A DNA stretch of 38,329 bases from Akkermansia sp. (GTDB lineage Bacteria > Verrucomicrobiota > Verrucomicrobiia > Verrucomicrobiales > Akkermansiaceae), in contig JAFWZG010000049.1 of NCBI GenBank assembly GCA_017517385.1, positions 1 through 38,329 on the forward strand, in the 5' to 3' direction. Numbering within the stretch: the stretch's first letter is position 1; every line of letters starts with the position of its first letter. Shown piece by piece: positions 1 through 9,439 of this stretch. A program made the position numbers and the translations under genes. Under the pieces are notes generated by a model, which saw only the letters and a program-made list of their open reading frames with translations, was not told the DNA's origin and did not search any database.

Positions 1-3000
1 CAGCATCACCTGAGAGGAGATGGTGACCGAGCCGGCACCGGACTTCACCACATTGCCCACCGTGGCAGTTGCGCTGTCAGAATGCATGCGGCCGCTAACA
101 TCCAACGAAGCGCCGTCGCTCACATTGAAGGTAAGCTGGCGGTTATCGCCACCGCGCAAGCGCATGTTAGCCGCAATGCTGTTGGTACCGGAGGTTACAT
201 TGATGGTCGAGTTGTTGTTGAAGTCCATGGCAGCGGTGTAATCCGTAGTGCCGCTGCCATCCGCCTTACCGTAGCTACCGCCATCGCCCAGCAACTGAGC
301 ACCATTCTTGAGCGTCAACGTCCAGCCGGCAATCGTTTGACGAGTATTGCCGAAATCAATCGTACCACCGTCCACGGTCAAGGCCTTCGATACATTGTAA
401 TCAATGGTATCGGAGCCGCTACCGGTGAAGGTAAGCGTAGCCCCCTTATTTACAGTGATGGCACCTTTCAACACGCAACTACCATTCATTTCGGCAGCAG
501 CACCGGCAGCCAGCACAAGAGTGGAGGTAATGGACTTACTGTTGTTCACCAGCGTTGTACCATTAGCCACCTCCAGAGTGCCGTCTGAGACGGAGTTGTA
601 CAAGGTGTAGTCAGCGCCATTAGCGAGAATGAGCTTGCCGCCGCTGATGGTAGTGGCTCCCGTGTAGGTATTCTGAGCGCCGAAGGTCAGCGTACCTGCA
701 CCGGCCTTGGTGAAGCCGGCATTACCACTGATGACACCGGCGATGGTACCACTGCACCCGCTGTTAGCGTGAGTGGTGTTATTTGCACCTAGTACAACAT
801 CATTGTTCAGAACGGTGCCATTACCATTGAACACCAACTGACTACCCGATGTAGACAAGTAGATGGTGGAGTTCTCATTAAAGGCGCTCTGATTCACCTG
901 CAGACGACCAGTAGCCACGGTGATATCACCGGAAATGGCGCTGAGGTTAAGCCCGATTCCGTTATCTGCGCCAAGATTCAGCACCACATTACCAGTACCG
1001 CTTACATTATCAAATGCGGAGGAGCGGTTGTTCTGCGCGGTCGTCTTATCCGTCATGATAAGCGTGGCACCATCACCCACAACAATGGAGTTGGCGGCTT
1101 TCAGCTCGCTTTCCGTAAAGCTCAGGGAGGTATCACCGGAGAAGGCCCAGCTAATGCCGTTACCCACGGTTAAATCGCCGGCCACGGTCAGGCTACCATT
1201 GGTCACAAGGCTTACATTGTCTGCAACAGTCATATTGTTGACGATGATATCGCCTTCGAGCACCAAGTTAGCATTGCTGTTGAACAGCACGTTATCATTG
1301 TTCGTGAAGCGCGTGTTGAAGGTATCTTCCGTACCCATCATCTCATTCGGACGGGTCGTCTGCCATACCTCGTTGCTGCTCACATCATTCCACGCACCGG
1401 TTTCGCCACCGTTCCAGACAAGGTCCCAGCTATCCTCCACCGTGTAGGAGAAGGAGCCACCCATACCCAGAGAAAGGGTTACACGGCCCATATCGGAAAG
1501 GGACTTTCCGTTGATGGAGAAGTTATCCGTCGTCAGGGAAATCCAGTTCTCCAGCGTACCACTTGAATTGTCGAAGAAGTTGTAAACGGTATCAGCCTGC
1601 AGATTACCGAGAGCGAGAACGGAGTCATTCGTGAAGCTCAGGTTATTGACCGCGATGGAACCGGCGCTGAAATCAACGCTGCTGACATCCAGCGTACCGC
1701 CGTTCACCATCACAGAGGAGGCAGAATTAAGCATGCCCAAGGCACTGCCGGAGAAAGCGAGGGTACCTTCCAGGATTTCAATGCTGCCGTTAAAGGCGGC
1801 AGAGTTACCGGCGAAGGTCTGCTTGCCCTCACCGGACTTCACCAGATTCAGGTTCCCCATCACCTCGCCATAGAAGGTGTAGTTACTGCCGGAAGACGTA
1901 TCAATGGTGAGGGAACGCTGGACTGTACCCACAGTGCCGGGAGCATTGGAATCACTCCCCCACTGCACAGTCGTTCCAATAGAACCGGAAAACACCTTGG
2001 CACGGTTCGACAAGGCGGAGGAGGACTCCAAACCAGCAATCGTGGCAGAAGCCGTATTGATACCCAAGCCCAGAATAGCGGTGTTGGAATCAGCGGACTT
2101 CATATTGATGGAAGCACCAGCTGCTACCTGACTTTCACCCAGCACAAGGAACAGGGAGCGTCTGGAATCACCGCCCTCACCGGTCAAGCTGCTAAGAGCA
2201 ATGCTGCCCCTGAAGTTACCCGCTATGGAGTTCGCACCCCCAAGGTTAACGACTGCTGCATAGGTTGACTCAGCCTTCTTAACGATATCAAGCGTAGCAG
2301 AGGAAACGCCTTCACCCACAGACAAGGAGCCGATATTGTAATACCCGGAATGGTGCTGATCCCTCAGCGTGGCTGCCGAGCCGGTCAATTTCAAATCTCC
2401 GACAGATGTAGCGGCCGTAACCGCCGCACGATCATTCGTCTGAAGAACGGTGCCATTGCCAAGCTCTACCGCAGCGATATTCTTATCAGCTCCGGAACCA
2501 GCAGCAGCATTCCACAGAGTCACAGTCTTACCGCCATCCACGGACAATCTATCCAGCGATACCTTGCCATCCAGAGTCACGGGGCCGTCATGTACGCTCA
2601 GTCTATTGCCATCCGCCGTGTTAAAGGAACCGGAAATCTTGGCCGTAGCATAGCTGGTACCATTGGAGTTGTTTGCGGCAATGATGCGAGTATCACCGCC
2701 CAGCTTCACCTCACCGCGCAGGGATGCTTCCGTCATGGAAAGAGCGGCCCCCTCATTGACAGTGATATTGCCGTTGACAGCAGATTGACGAATATCAGCT
2801 TCAGAGCCGGTCAGAGAGATATTGCCGTTAAGCGAGGCACCGCTAAGAACGACATCCGAATTATTCTCTGCTGTGATATCAGCCGCCAAGGTTGCGCCGC
2901 TCACGCGCAAGGTACCGTCATTCACCAGAACATCTTCTGAGAACGCTGAGTTCACCCCCAGCTGCATATCGCCGTCGGCACCGATTACCAGCTTGGTGCC

Positions 3001-6000
3001 GGATACTGAACCGGAGCCCTCCAGCCCGTAGGTGGAGGATACATTCACCCGGCCCACCGTGAGAGCCTCGTTCACGCTTATCATCTCGCGAGAATCAACT
3101 TCGGAAAGCCCACCGGCACTCAGCACCACTTCCTGTGTGCCGCTGTAAGATATCGTATTGCCCTGCCCACCTACCTGCCAGTTGGCGGCGTTCCAATCCT
3201 GAGTTGTACCGGCAACAGAAGACCAGTACAGGCGGTCATCCCCACCCACTACCAGAATCAACTTACCATTTTCCTGACGATAGCTAAAGCGACCGCTCAA
3301 GCTAGCATCCAATGCGAAAGAACCAGTCCCCAGATTACCGCTAATGAGGGTATATTCGCCGCTGGCAATCTCGTTGAACATGTTCAAATCCAGCGCAATC
3401 GTGGTAGTACCGGCTGTAATATCGGCGTTCAGAATAGCGGACTCATTCGCTGAAGCCTGACTGAAATCAAAACGCAGGGTCAGAGCGGAGCTCTCTACTG
3501 CCTCAGAAGTTCCCACAGAGATTCCGCCCAGAGTATAATCCGACGTTCCGCTCAAGCTCAGCGCGAAGGAATCCGTACCGGTAATGGTGGAAGTTGTTGC
3601 CACCGATGTGGGGGATTCCAGAGTAAGGGCAGCCCCGGCACCGGCAACGATATTTCCGGTGAAAGATGCCCCCGCAGCACCATTTGCCGCGCCGAGAATC
3701 ACCTGCGAACCGGCCCCTAAATTCAGAGCGCCACTGCCTACCACACCACCGGCAAGGTGAAGCACACCGCCGTTGGCCGTAGCCAGATTCAGGTCACCGG
3801 CAGCCGTCACCGCGCCGGTCAGTTTGTTGGTGATGTTGTAGCTCTGAAGCGTGGCACCATTGCCGGCGTTAATGTTGTTGGCATAGGTATACACCACATC
3901 GGTCTGATTAGCGGTTCCCGTACCGGCCAGGCGCAGGATGAGACCATCATTCAGGCTCACTTGACCCATGCCAAGAGCAGTAGAGATCTGACTTACCGCC
4001 TTACCTCCGTTCAAGCGCAGAGCGAACTTGTCGTCATTATTACCATTGCTGCTGGCAATCACGAGATTACCGAAGGTGTTGGCGGAGTCCGCCGTGATGG
4101 TCATGCCTTCATTACCGCCGAAGGTCAACGTCTTGCCCTCACCCAAGATGCGGCCGCGTATAATACCACCGAGATGATTCTTTACACCATAGGTAGCCCG
4201 GCCGGGAGCAGTGGAGGAGTCACCAAATATGTTGGCACCCACGGCTTGCAGAGTGCCTCTGGAGCTGGAGGCAATCATGGCATCATCAGCCAATGTGATA
4301 TTGCCATAAACCGTTGATTGGTTATCAATGGACAAAGCACCGGCAGTCAGAGAGGAGGCATAAATCTTGTCCACCTTCTGACCAGAGTAACCATTGCCGC
4401 TGATGATAAAATCAGCGTTTGTACTGATGGCTGAGGTACTGCCAAAGCGGTATGAGTTTGTCACTTTCGCCTGACTACCGGCGTCTACCTGAATGGTTGA
4501 ACCGGAAAGAGCCTGAAGGTTATTGTAGCCCTCATAACCGTAATCATACCTCAATTTACCGACGTAAAGTCGGGTATTATCCTGCAGGTGGACAGTTCCA
4601 TTGAAGACTGCCGATTGAGTCATGAGAATGGCCTCGCCACCGGAGTTGAGCACCACAGTACCCTTGCCGAGAATAGTCTGGGGTGCAAGAGTTGCGCCAA
4701 GCTGACCATTATTCTCACCGGCCGTTCTCGCCATTTGAAGCTGCAGTGTACCACCTTCCTCAATGGTGATGGAGGCATTACCTGCACCTATACCACCGGA
4801 GGCGCCAAGACCACCGGAACCGGTCAATTTCGCCACAACTGTACCCTGAGAAATGGTGAGACCGCCTGCCCAGGAAGCGTTGGTTCCCATGGTCAACGTG
4901 CCTGAACCTGTCTTGACAAGATGCAATGCGGACGAATTATTAAGGTCATTGAGCACGCCATCCGCAATAGATGAGTTCGCGCCCTCACTTACATCCAAGA
5001 GCAACAGGGAGGCTGTGCTGCCATTGTTTCGAATGGACGAACCACTACCTGCAGTAAGATTACGCACGGCCAAGCTATTCCCATCAGTGTACAGAGTAGC
5101 CCCCTGCTGCAATTCCATCGACTTAATGCCGGCCAGAGCCTCACCATGCCCGACGTGAATGCCAATATCACCTCGGCTGTGCTTTTCATCCAAATTAAAG
5201 CCGGCACCGGCAACAATGCTTCCTTCGTAGGCGTCTTTGCGTGCAAAGGTCACACTACTGCCAGTGGTACCCTGACCATCAAGCATCATCGTATCTGAGC
5301 CATCAAGATTCGTGTCAATCGTCAGGTTGCCACTGCCGCCGAATCGATACCCTTGCTCAGCATCCACGGTAAGCGCTCCGGTGTAGGTATAATCCCCATT
5401 TGCGCCCAAGGAAACGTTAGCTCCGGTCAAATCCAAATTTCCATTGGTAGCCAAAGCCAGCACACCGGCGGATGAGCTCTTAACGATACCTAATTGCTCG
5501 GTGCTATTAATGACCAATGCATTACCGTAGGTTATCAGCACTTTGGCATTTCCCAGAGCGCCATCCTCATACGTCAGCTTGTTGCCAACACCCTGAATGA
5601 AGATATCACCGGTAAAGTCGTTGGCTGTATTGGTCAGATGTACCGTGCCGCCGGACCACTCATTGCCGATGAGCAAATCGGCATCGCCGGTCAGCTTGAA
5701 GTTCACATTGAGCGTGCCGGTACCACCACCCAAGCGCCATACATCGCGCCCCAGCGTAGCATCTTGCACAGTGCCGAGCGTGGCAGAAGCAGTACCGTAG
5801 CTGACAGACTCTTCACCCCAAGCGCCGATAATCAGATTCTCACGGCCGGTAAGGTTCAGCTCCGTCTCCTGATTTACGGTAAGGGCCAGCACACCATTCG
5901 AACCGAGTTTGATAGAGGCAAGCGTTGTCTCATTAGCCTGACCTTCAATAGCGATAAAGCCCTTCTCCTGAACCTCCCACTGCTGCTCAGCGCTCAGGGA

Positions 6001-8292
6001 ATTAGTGCTATCCTTCACCACCAAACCACCTGCCTCAATAGTGCCGCCGGGCACATGCAGCTGCCCGTCTACCACAAATACACCATCACCGGTTTTGATG
6101 AAGCCGGCATCGGCATTGCCGTAGACATTGCCCTTCATGATGGTTACCACGGGGGATTCCGTGTCCACCGTCATGCTGCTTGCACCATTAAGTGTAATAT
6201 CGCCCACGAGGCCGTAGACGCCGTGGTTTGTCATATCCTGCAGCAAGCCGCCACCAATAGCCTCGCGAGCGGCCTGAACAGTCTCATTGATGATAACCGC
6301 ACCGCCGGCCTCAACATTGATATCACCCACCATCTGAGCATGGTGAGAAAGACGGAAGGCTGCACCGGACTTCACAGTGACATCCGAGCCGTTCATGGTG
6401 GCGTATGTCCAGTCATTCTCCACGCGGTTCAGGATGTGGGGAGTAGCAGAGCCCTGAAGCACCAAGGTACCGGCCTGAACAGTATAACCGCCCACGTTGG
6501 TATGATTGCCGGTCAGGGTCCAGCTTGCACCGTCATTGGCATTGTTATACACCACTGCCAGCTGAGCAGAGCTGTTCTTTCCTTCATCCATGAAACAGCC
6601 TTCAAAGGTGCCTGTTCCGGTATAGGTAAATGTGGATGTTCCGGCAGGGGTAACGCCATCCTGCGTCATCATGTTACCGATGCGGGCACCGGTACCGGAG
6701 CCGTCCTGCTGAATCACGCCCCAAGTCAGGTCATGCCCATTCAAATTAAGCAGGCCACCGGCATTGCCAAAGGTAAAGGTATCACCCGCTACGGAGTTGG
6801 TCTTAAACTGACCATCTCGCATCAGCACGATAGAAGCCACGCCCGCCTCCAGACGAACGGATGACGCCGCGTAACCGCCTTCACGAGCCAGACGAGTTTC
6901 ACCAAGATTGCCCAGTGAGCAGCCAATGATGTTGCCCTCTTCATCTCGGTCAACATTGTAAATGGTGGTACCACCGCCCACACGCAGAACGGCCTCATTA
7001 TTCCCCTCACCGGCAATAGTCATGATGCCTTCACCCACCTTGCGCCACTCTTCGGATGAGGTAGCGGTGAGCTCCAGTGTTAAATTAGCTCCGCCATTAA
7101 CCACAAAACCGGCATTATTAAAGGTGTAAGAAGAATCCTTCTCCGATATACGCCAGCTGCCACTGTTGAACGTAAGGGCACCGGAGCCCATGTTCACGCT
7201 GTTCTGCAGCTGTAGATGCTGGGTATTAGTCGTATCAGCCGTAGAGAAAACTATACCGAGGTGGTCGTATGCAGTATTACCACTGCCGGCGCCGGTGTAT
7301 TCCACGCTTACATCCCCCTGAGTCAAGAAGCCCTTGCCGGTGGTGCTATTCTGAGCACCCCACAATATCGTGCCTGTTCCACTGAACTGATCAACCGCAA
7401 TATCGTAGGAATCTATAAAGTTTTCGTACGCCGTACCATTGTGACAGAAGTAGCCATTGGACGAATACGCGTCAAAGTTCGTACTGCCGGACGCAAAACC
7501 AACATGCAGGAAACGGTCATTTTCATCATCCCACGCATAAATAGCACTGCCACTATCGCCGGCGGTTACACCTATTTCCAGCGGAGGACGCGTATCCCCC
7601 GCTACATCATACTCCCTTAAGTGGGTGGTGAAAACCCAAGTCCCCGTTCCGTTCTTGTTAATGTTCGATATATTGATCAGGCCACCCATCGCATTGCGGC
7701 CGATAGATAACCCACCATTCGTATCCTTGGGGTCGCCTTGCCCCGCGCGGTAAAGCCATGTCTCATTAGCAGGAAGGGAGGCCATGAACTCATCCGAGGC
7801 ATAGGGAGTATAGGCCACCTCCGTCACAATTTTATTGAGGCGCTGAATACTCCAGTCCGCGCTCCCCACACCGGCTCGGCTTGCATAGCCGGAGGAGGTG
7901 TATTTGTACCTGTAGGTCATATTCTGAGTCACGAAAAAGACGGGAGACTCATTACAGTGCGCGGCACTGACCAGATACTGCGGTGCGACGAGGCCGGAAC
8001 CGGCTTGGAAATAGAAGTTATAGCCAACCAAATCACCCTTTGTACCGAAGCTGTCCAGATTAGGCATTACCGGAATAACGGGATCCGAAACCGTTGTGCC
8101 GTCTTTATACGCAACCGTCAGGTTGGAGGCGCCGGGGCGGAACATACCCATATTGTAGGCGAAGTCCAAGTAATACTGCAAATCGTAACGAGCATCTGCT
8201 ATGCCGGCAGTTACAGAGGAAGCAAAAGTGGCAACCGCGGCCATGGCAGCCAACAATGCGCGGCGGAGCGTAAGATTCAGATGAAGTTTCAT
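1..8292 (-). CDS. Giant S6-like serine protease autotransporter, beta-strand-repeat passenger (3' end outside window)
   Basis: One stop-free frame from the ATG at 8292 to the window edge, 2764 codons with no stop seen. Residues 1-29 form a signal peptide (RR, hydrophobic core, VTA cleavage site). Residues about 36-260 resemble the peptidase S6 (SPATE/IgA-protease/Hap) domain: YYLDFAYNMGMFRPGASNL near the start, SAAHC with His112, a DWSIQRLNKIVTEV stretch with Asp146, and GDSGS with Ser247, giving a complete candidate triad. The rest is Gly/Asn/Thr/Ser-rich beta-strand repeat. PATR-like units such as TKAGAGTLTFGAQNTYTG (about 632-720), VKTGSGTLTMG (about 4880-4920) and IKTGDGVFVVDG (about 6070-6110) recur. 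Trp-rich blocks of the WxxxxxW..ANW kind lie near 3180-3230 and 1350-1440. A C-terminal beta-barrel is expected in this family but would lie beyond the left edge. Substrate is unknown; export to the cell surface is inferred. Confidence 0.85.
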   Translation of the reverse strand, partial: MKLHLNLTLRRALLAAMAAVATFASSVTAGIADARYDLQYYLDFAYNMGMFRPGASNLTVAYKDGTTVSDPVIPVMPNLDSFGTKGDLVGYNFYFQAGSGLVAPQYLVSAAHCNESPVFFVTQNMTYRYKYTSSGYASRAGVGSADWSIQRLNKIVTEVAYTPYASDEFMASLPANETWLYRAGQGDPKDTNGGLSIGRNAMGGLINISNINKNGTGTWVFTTHLREYDVAGDTRPPLEIGVTAGDSGSAIYAWDDENDRFLHVGFASGSTNFDAYSSNGYFCHNGTAYENFIDSYDIAVDQFSGTGTILWGAQNSTTGKGFLTQGDVSVEYTGAGSGNTAYDHLGIVFSTADTTNTQHLQLQNSVNMGSGALTFNSGSWRISEKDSSYTFNNAGFVVNGGANLTLELTATSSEEWRKVGEGIMTIAGEGNNEAVLRVGGGTTIYNVDRDEEGNIIGCSLGNLGETRLAREGGYAASSVRLEAGVASIVLMRDGQFKTNSVAGDTFTFGNAGGLLNLNGHDLTWGVIQQDGSGTGARIGNMMTQDGVTPAGTSTFTYTGTGTFEGCFMDEGKNSSAQLAVVYNNANDGASWTLTGNHTNVGGYTVQAGTLVLQGSATPHILNRVENDWTYATMNGSDVTVKSGAAFRLSHHAQMVGDINVEAGGAVIINETVQAAREAIGGGLLQDMTNHGVYGLVGDITLNGASSMTVDTESPVVTIMKGNVYGNADAGFIKTGDGVFVVDGQLHVPGGTIEAGGLVVKDSTNSLSAEQQWEVQEKGFIAIEGQANETTLASIKLGSNGVLALTVNQETELNLTGRENLIIGAWGEESVSYGTASATLGTVQDATLGRDVWRLGGGTGTLNVNFKLTGDADLLIGNEWSGGTVHLTNTANDFTGDIFIQGVGNKLTYEDGALGNAKVLITYGNALVINSTEQLGIVKSSSAGVLALATNGNLDLTGANVSLGANGDYTYTGALTVDAEQGYRFGGSGNLTIDTNLDGSDTMMLDGQGTTGSSVTFARKDAYEGSIVAGAGFNLDEKHSRGDIGIHVGHGEALAGIKSMELQQGATLYTDGNSLAVRNLTAGSGSSIRNNGSTASLLLLDVSEGANSSIADGVLNDLNNSSALHLVKTGSGTLTMGTNASWAGGLTISQGTVVAKLTGSGGLGASGGIGAGNASITIEEGGTLQLQMARTAGENNGQLGATLAPQTILGKGTVVLNSGGEAILMTQSAVFNGTVHLQDNTRLYVGKLRYDYGYEGYNNLQALSGSTIQVDAGSQAKVTNSYRFGSTSAISTNADFIISGNGYSGQKVDKIYASSLTAGALSIDNQSTVYGNITLADDAMIASSSRGTLQAVGANIFGDSSTAPGRATYGVKNHLGGIIRGRILGEGKTLTFGGNEGMTITADSANTFGNLVIASSNGNNDDKFALRLNGGKAVSQISTALGMGQVSLNDGLILRLAGTGTANQTDVVYTYANNINAGNGATLQSYNITNKLTGAVTAAGDLNLATANGGVLHLAGGVVGSGALNLGAGSQVILGAANGAAGASFTGNIVAGAGAALTLESPTSVATTSTITGTDSFALSLSGTSDYTLGGISVGTSEAVESSALTLRFDFSQASANESAILNADITAGTTTIALDLNMFNEIASGEYTLISGNLGTGSFALDASLSGRFSYRQENGKLILVVGGDDRLYWSSVAGTTQDWNAANWQVGGQGNTISYSGTQEVVLSAGGLSEVDSREMISVNEALTVGRVNVSSTYGLEGSGSVSGTKLVIGADGDMQLGVNSAFSEDVLVNDGTLRVSGATLAADITAENNSDVVLSGASLNGNISLTGSEADIRQSAVNGNITVNEGAALSMTEASLRGEVKLGGDTRIIAANNSNGTSYATAKISGSFNTADGNRLSVHDGPVTLDGKVSLDRLSVDGGKTVTLWNAAAGSGADKNIAAVELGNGTVLQTNDRAAVTAATSVGDLKLTGSAATLRDQHHSGYYNIGSLSVGEGVSSATLDIVKKAESTYAAVVNLGGANSIAGNFRGSIALSSLTGEGGDSRRSLFLVLGESQVAAGASINMKSADSNTAILGLGINTASATIAGLESSSALSNRAKVFSGSIGTTVQWGSDSNAPGTVGTVQRSLTIDTSSGSNYTFYGEVMGNLNLVKSGEGKQTFAGNSAAFNGSIEILEGTLAFSGSALGMLNSASSVMVNGGTLDVSSVDFSAGSIAVNNLSFTNDSVLALGNLQADTVYNFFDNSSGTLENWISLTTDNFSINGKSLSDMGRVTLSLGMGGSFSYTVEDSWDLVWNGGETGAWNDVSSNEVWQTTRPNEMMGTEDTFNTRFTNNDNVLFNSNANLVLEGDIIVNNMTVADNVSLVTNGSLTVAGDLTVGNGISWAFSGDTSLSFTESELKAANSIVVGDGATLIMTDKTTAQNNRSSAFDNVSGTGNVVLNLGADNGIGLNLSAISGDITVATGRLQVNQSAFNENSTIYLSTSGSQLVFNGNGTVLNNDVVLGANNTTHANSGCSGTIAGVISGNAGFTKAGAGTLTFGAQNTYTGATTISGGKLILANGADYTLYNSVSDGTLEVANGTTLVNNSKSITSTLVLAAGAAAEMNGSCVLKGAITVNKGATLTFTGSGSDTIDYNVSKALTVDGGTIDFGNTRQTIAGWTLTLKNGAQLLGDGGSYGKADGSGTTDYTAAMDFNNNSTINVTSGTNSIAANMRLRGGDNRQLTFNVSDGASLDVSGRMHSDSATATVGNVVKSGAGSVTISSQVML

Positions 8293-8337
8293 ACCGGAAG
8301 ATAGAATGGATGATAGCAGCCTTTTGGCAACCGTTCC

Positions 8338-8365
8338 AGTGTAGCAAAAAAAGCCCACCTGTCAA
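8338..8365 (-). promoter_or_regulatory. Sigma70-type promoter of the autotransporter gene
   Basis: On the minus strand TTGACA (8360-8365, perfect -35) is followed by a 16-base spacer and TACACT (8338-8343, 4/6 -10). The predicted start lies near 8331, giving a leader of about 39 bases before the ATG at 8292. There is no Shine-Dalgarno sequence ahead of that ATG. The rest of the gap up to 8544 shows no gene. Confidence 0.6.
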
Positions 8366-8544
8366 GCAGGAAATCGGGTAAATTAGATGTCTACATGTTG
8401 TAAACGCTAAATATCCCTAAAAAGCCACACAAAGTTCCCTAACAGGAAAACAAGTTAGCTTGAAGACCGAGAATATGAGGGTGCTCCGGCATGCGGAATG
8501 AGCGCACGGTATCGCAGGTGATGACATGCTCACCGGGAGCGGCC

Positions 8545-9429
8545 TCACCGGGTGTTTGCGGATATAGCGCAGATAACGAGTGAGACTGCAGCAAGTATGA
8601 TAAGTATACCGCAAGCAAGACGAAAGTTCATGCATTCCCCGAAACAGGCTACGCCGAGAATAATAGCCGTAACCGGCTCAAGCGCCCCAAGAATGCTCGT
8701 TTTTGTAGGGCCTATGTGACGAATAGCAATCGTCGTGAAGAGAAAGGAAAGCAGCGAGGGGAAAAAGGCGAGCCCCAAAGCATTACCAAAAGCGCGGTAG
8801 CTTGGAAGCAGCTGTAAATCAACACCACCCCGCAAAGCCACCAGAAAAACAGGTACAGCAAAAAACAATGAGTAAAACGTGAGTTTCCCCGGGGACAAAC
8901 GGCGCAAACGAGATTTCTTTACTGCCACAATATACAGGGAATAAACAAAGGCCGAGAGTATGATGTACACCAGTCCTTCCGCACAGACCCGGCATCCCTC
9001 GCCGGGAGTACAGGTGAGTGCGACGCCCACAGTGGCCAAAGCAATACCCACGAAGGTCAGCCGAGAGAGCCTCTCACCATATATCCCCCACATCATGAAG
9101 GCCACCACGATAGGGTAAATAAAAATAAGCGCAGCTCCGATACCGGAGTCCATGATACGGAAAGTCATGAACCAGAAGAGACAAGTGAGAGCCAGCAGCA
9201 GCCCGGCACCGGCAGTCGGCAACCAGTAAACCCGTGCGAGCCGCAGTGATTCCCCGCGTAAAGTCAACAACCCTGCCAACAGCAAGGCACCAAAGAAAAA
9301 GCGGTAAAAAAGAACACTGAGCGGCTCCAAGCCCTCCGCGTACAAAGGGATGCCGAAAAAGGGGTTCATCCCAAAGGTGATAGCCCCCAAAACAGCACAG
9401 AGAGTCCCCTTAAATCTGCTGTGATTCAT
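8545..9429 (-). CDS. EamA/DMT-family inner-membrane transporter
   Basis: 294 aa with about ten hydrophobic segments, arranged as the two five-helix EamA repeats of the drug/metabolite transporter superfamily. The first repeat starts at residues 8-30 and includes GIPLYAEGLEPLSVLFYRFF. The second repeat carries the typical GALEPVTAIILGVACFGE stretch near the C-terminus. The substrate cannot be read from sequence; amino acids or other small metabolites are usual for the family. It starts 10 bases after the ispH stop on the same strand, so it is probably co-transcribed with ispH. No recognisable Shine-Dalgarno sequence precedes it. Confidence 0.88.
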   Translation of the reverse strand: MNHSRFKGTLCAVLGAITFGMNPFFGIPLYAEGLEPLSVLFYRFFFGALLLAGLLTLRGESLRLARVYWLPTAGAGLLLALTCLFWFMTFRIMDSGIGAALIFIYPIVVAFMMWGIYGERLSRLTFVGIALATVGVALTCTPGEGCRVCAEGLVYIILSAFVYSLYIVAVKKSRLRRLSPGKLTFYSLFFAVPVFLVALRGGVDLQLLPSYRAFGNALGLAFFPSLLSFLFTTIAIRHIGPTKTSILGALEPVTAIILGVACFGECMNFRLACGILIILAAVSLVICAISANTR

Positions 9430-9439
9430 GAGCAGAGAT

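Noticed and set aside
5494..6864. Long plus-strand open frame (456 codons) opposite the autotransporter gene
   Set aside because: It lies fully antisense to the continuous repeat-protein frame, has no family motifs, and reads as the complement of Gly/Thr/Asn-rich repeats. The same holds for the plus-strand frames at 82-588, 2350-2940 and 3757-4317.
1..8292. CRISPR or DNA-level tandem repeats in the left region
   Set aside because: The repetition is at the protein level (beta-strand repeats). No regularly spaced identical DNA repeats were seen there or elsewhere in the window.
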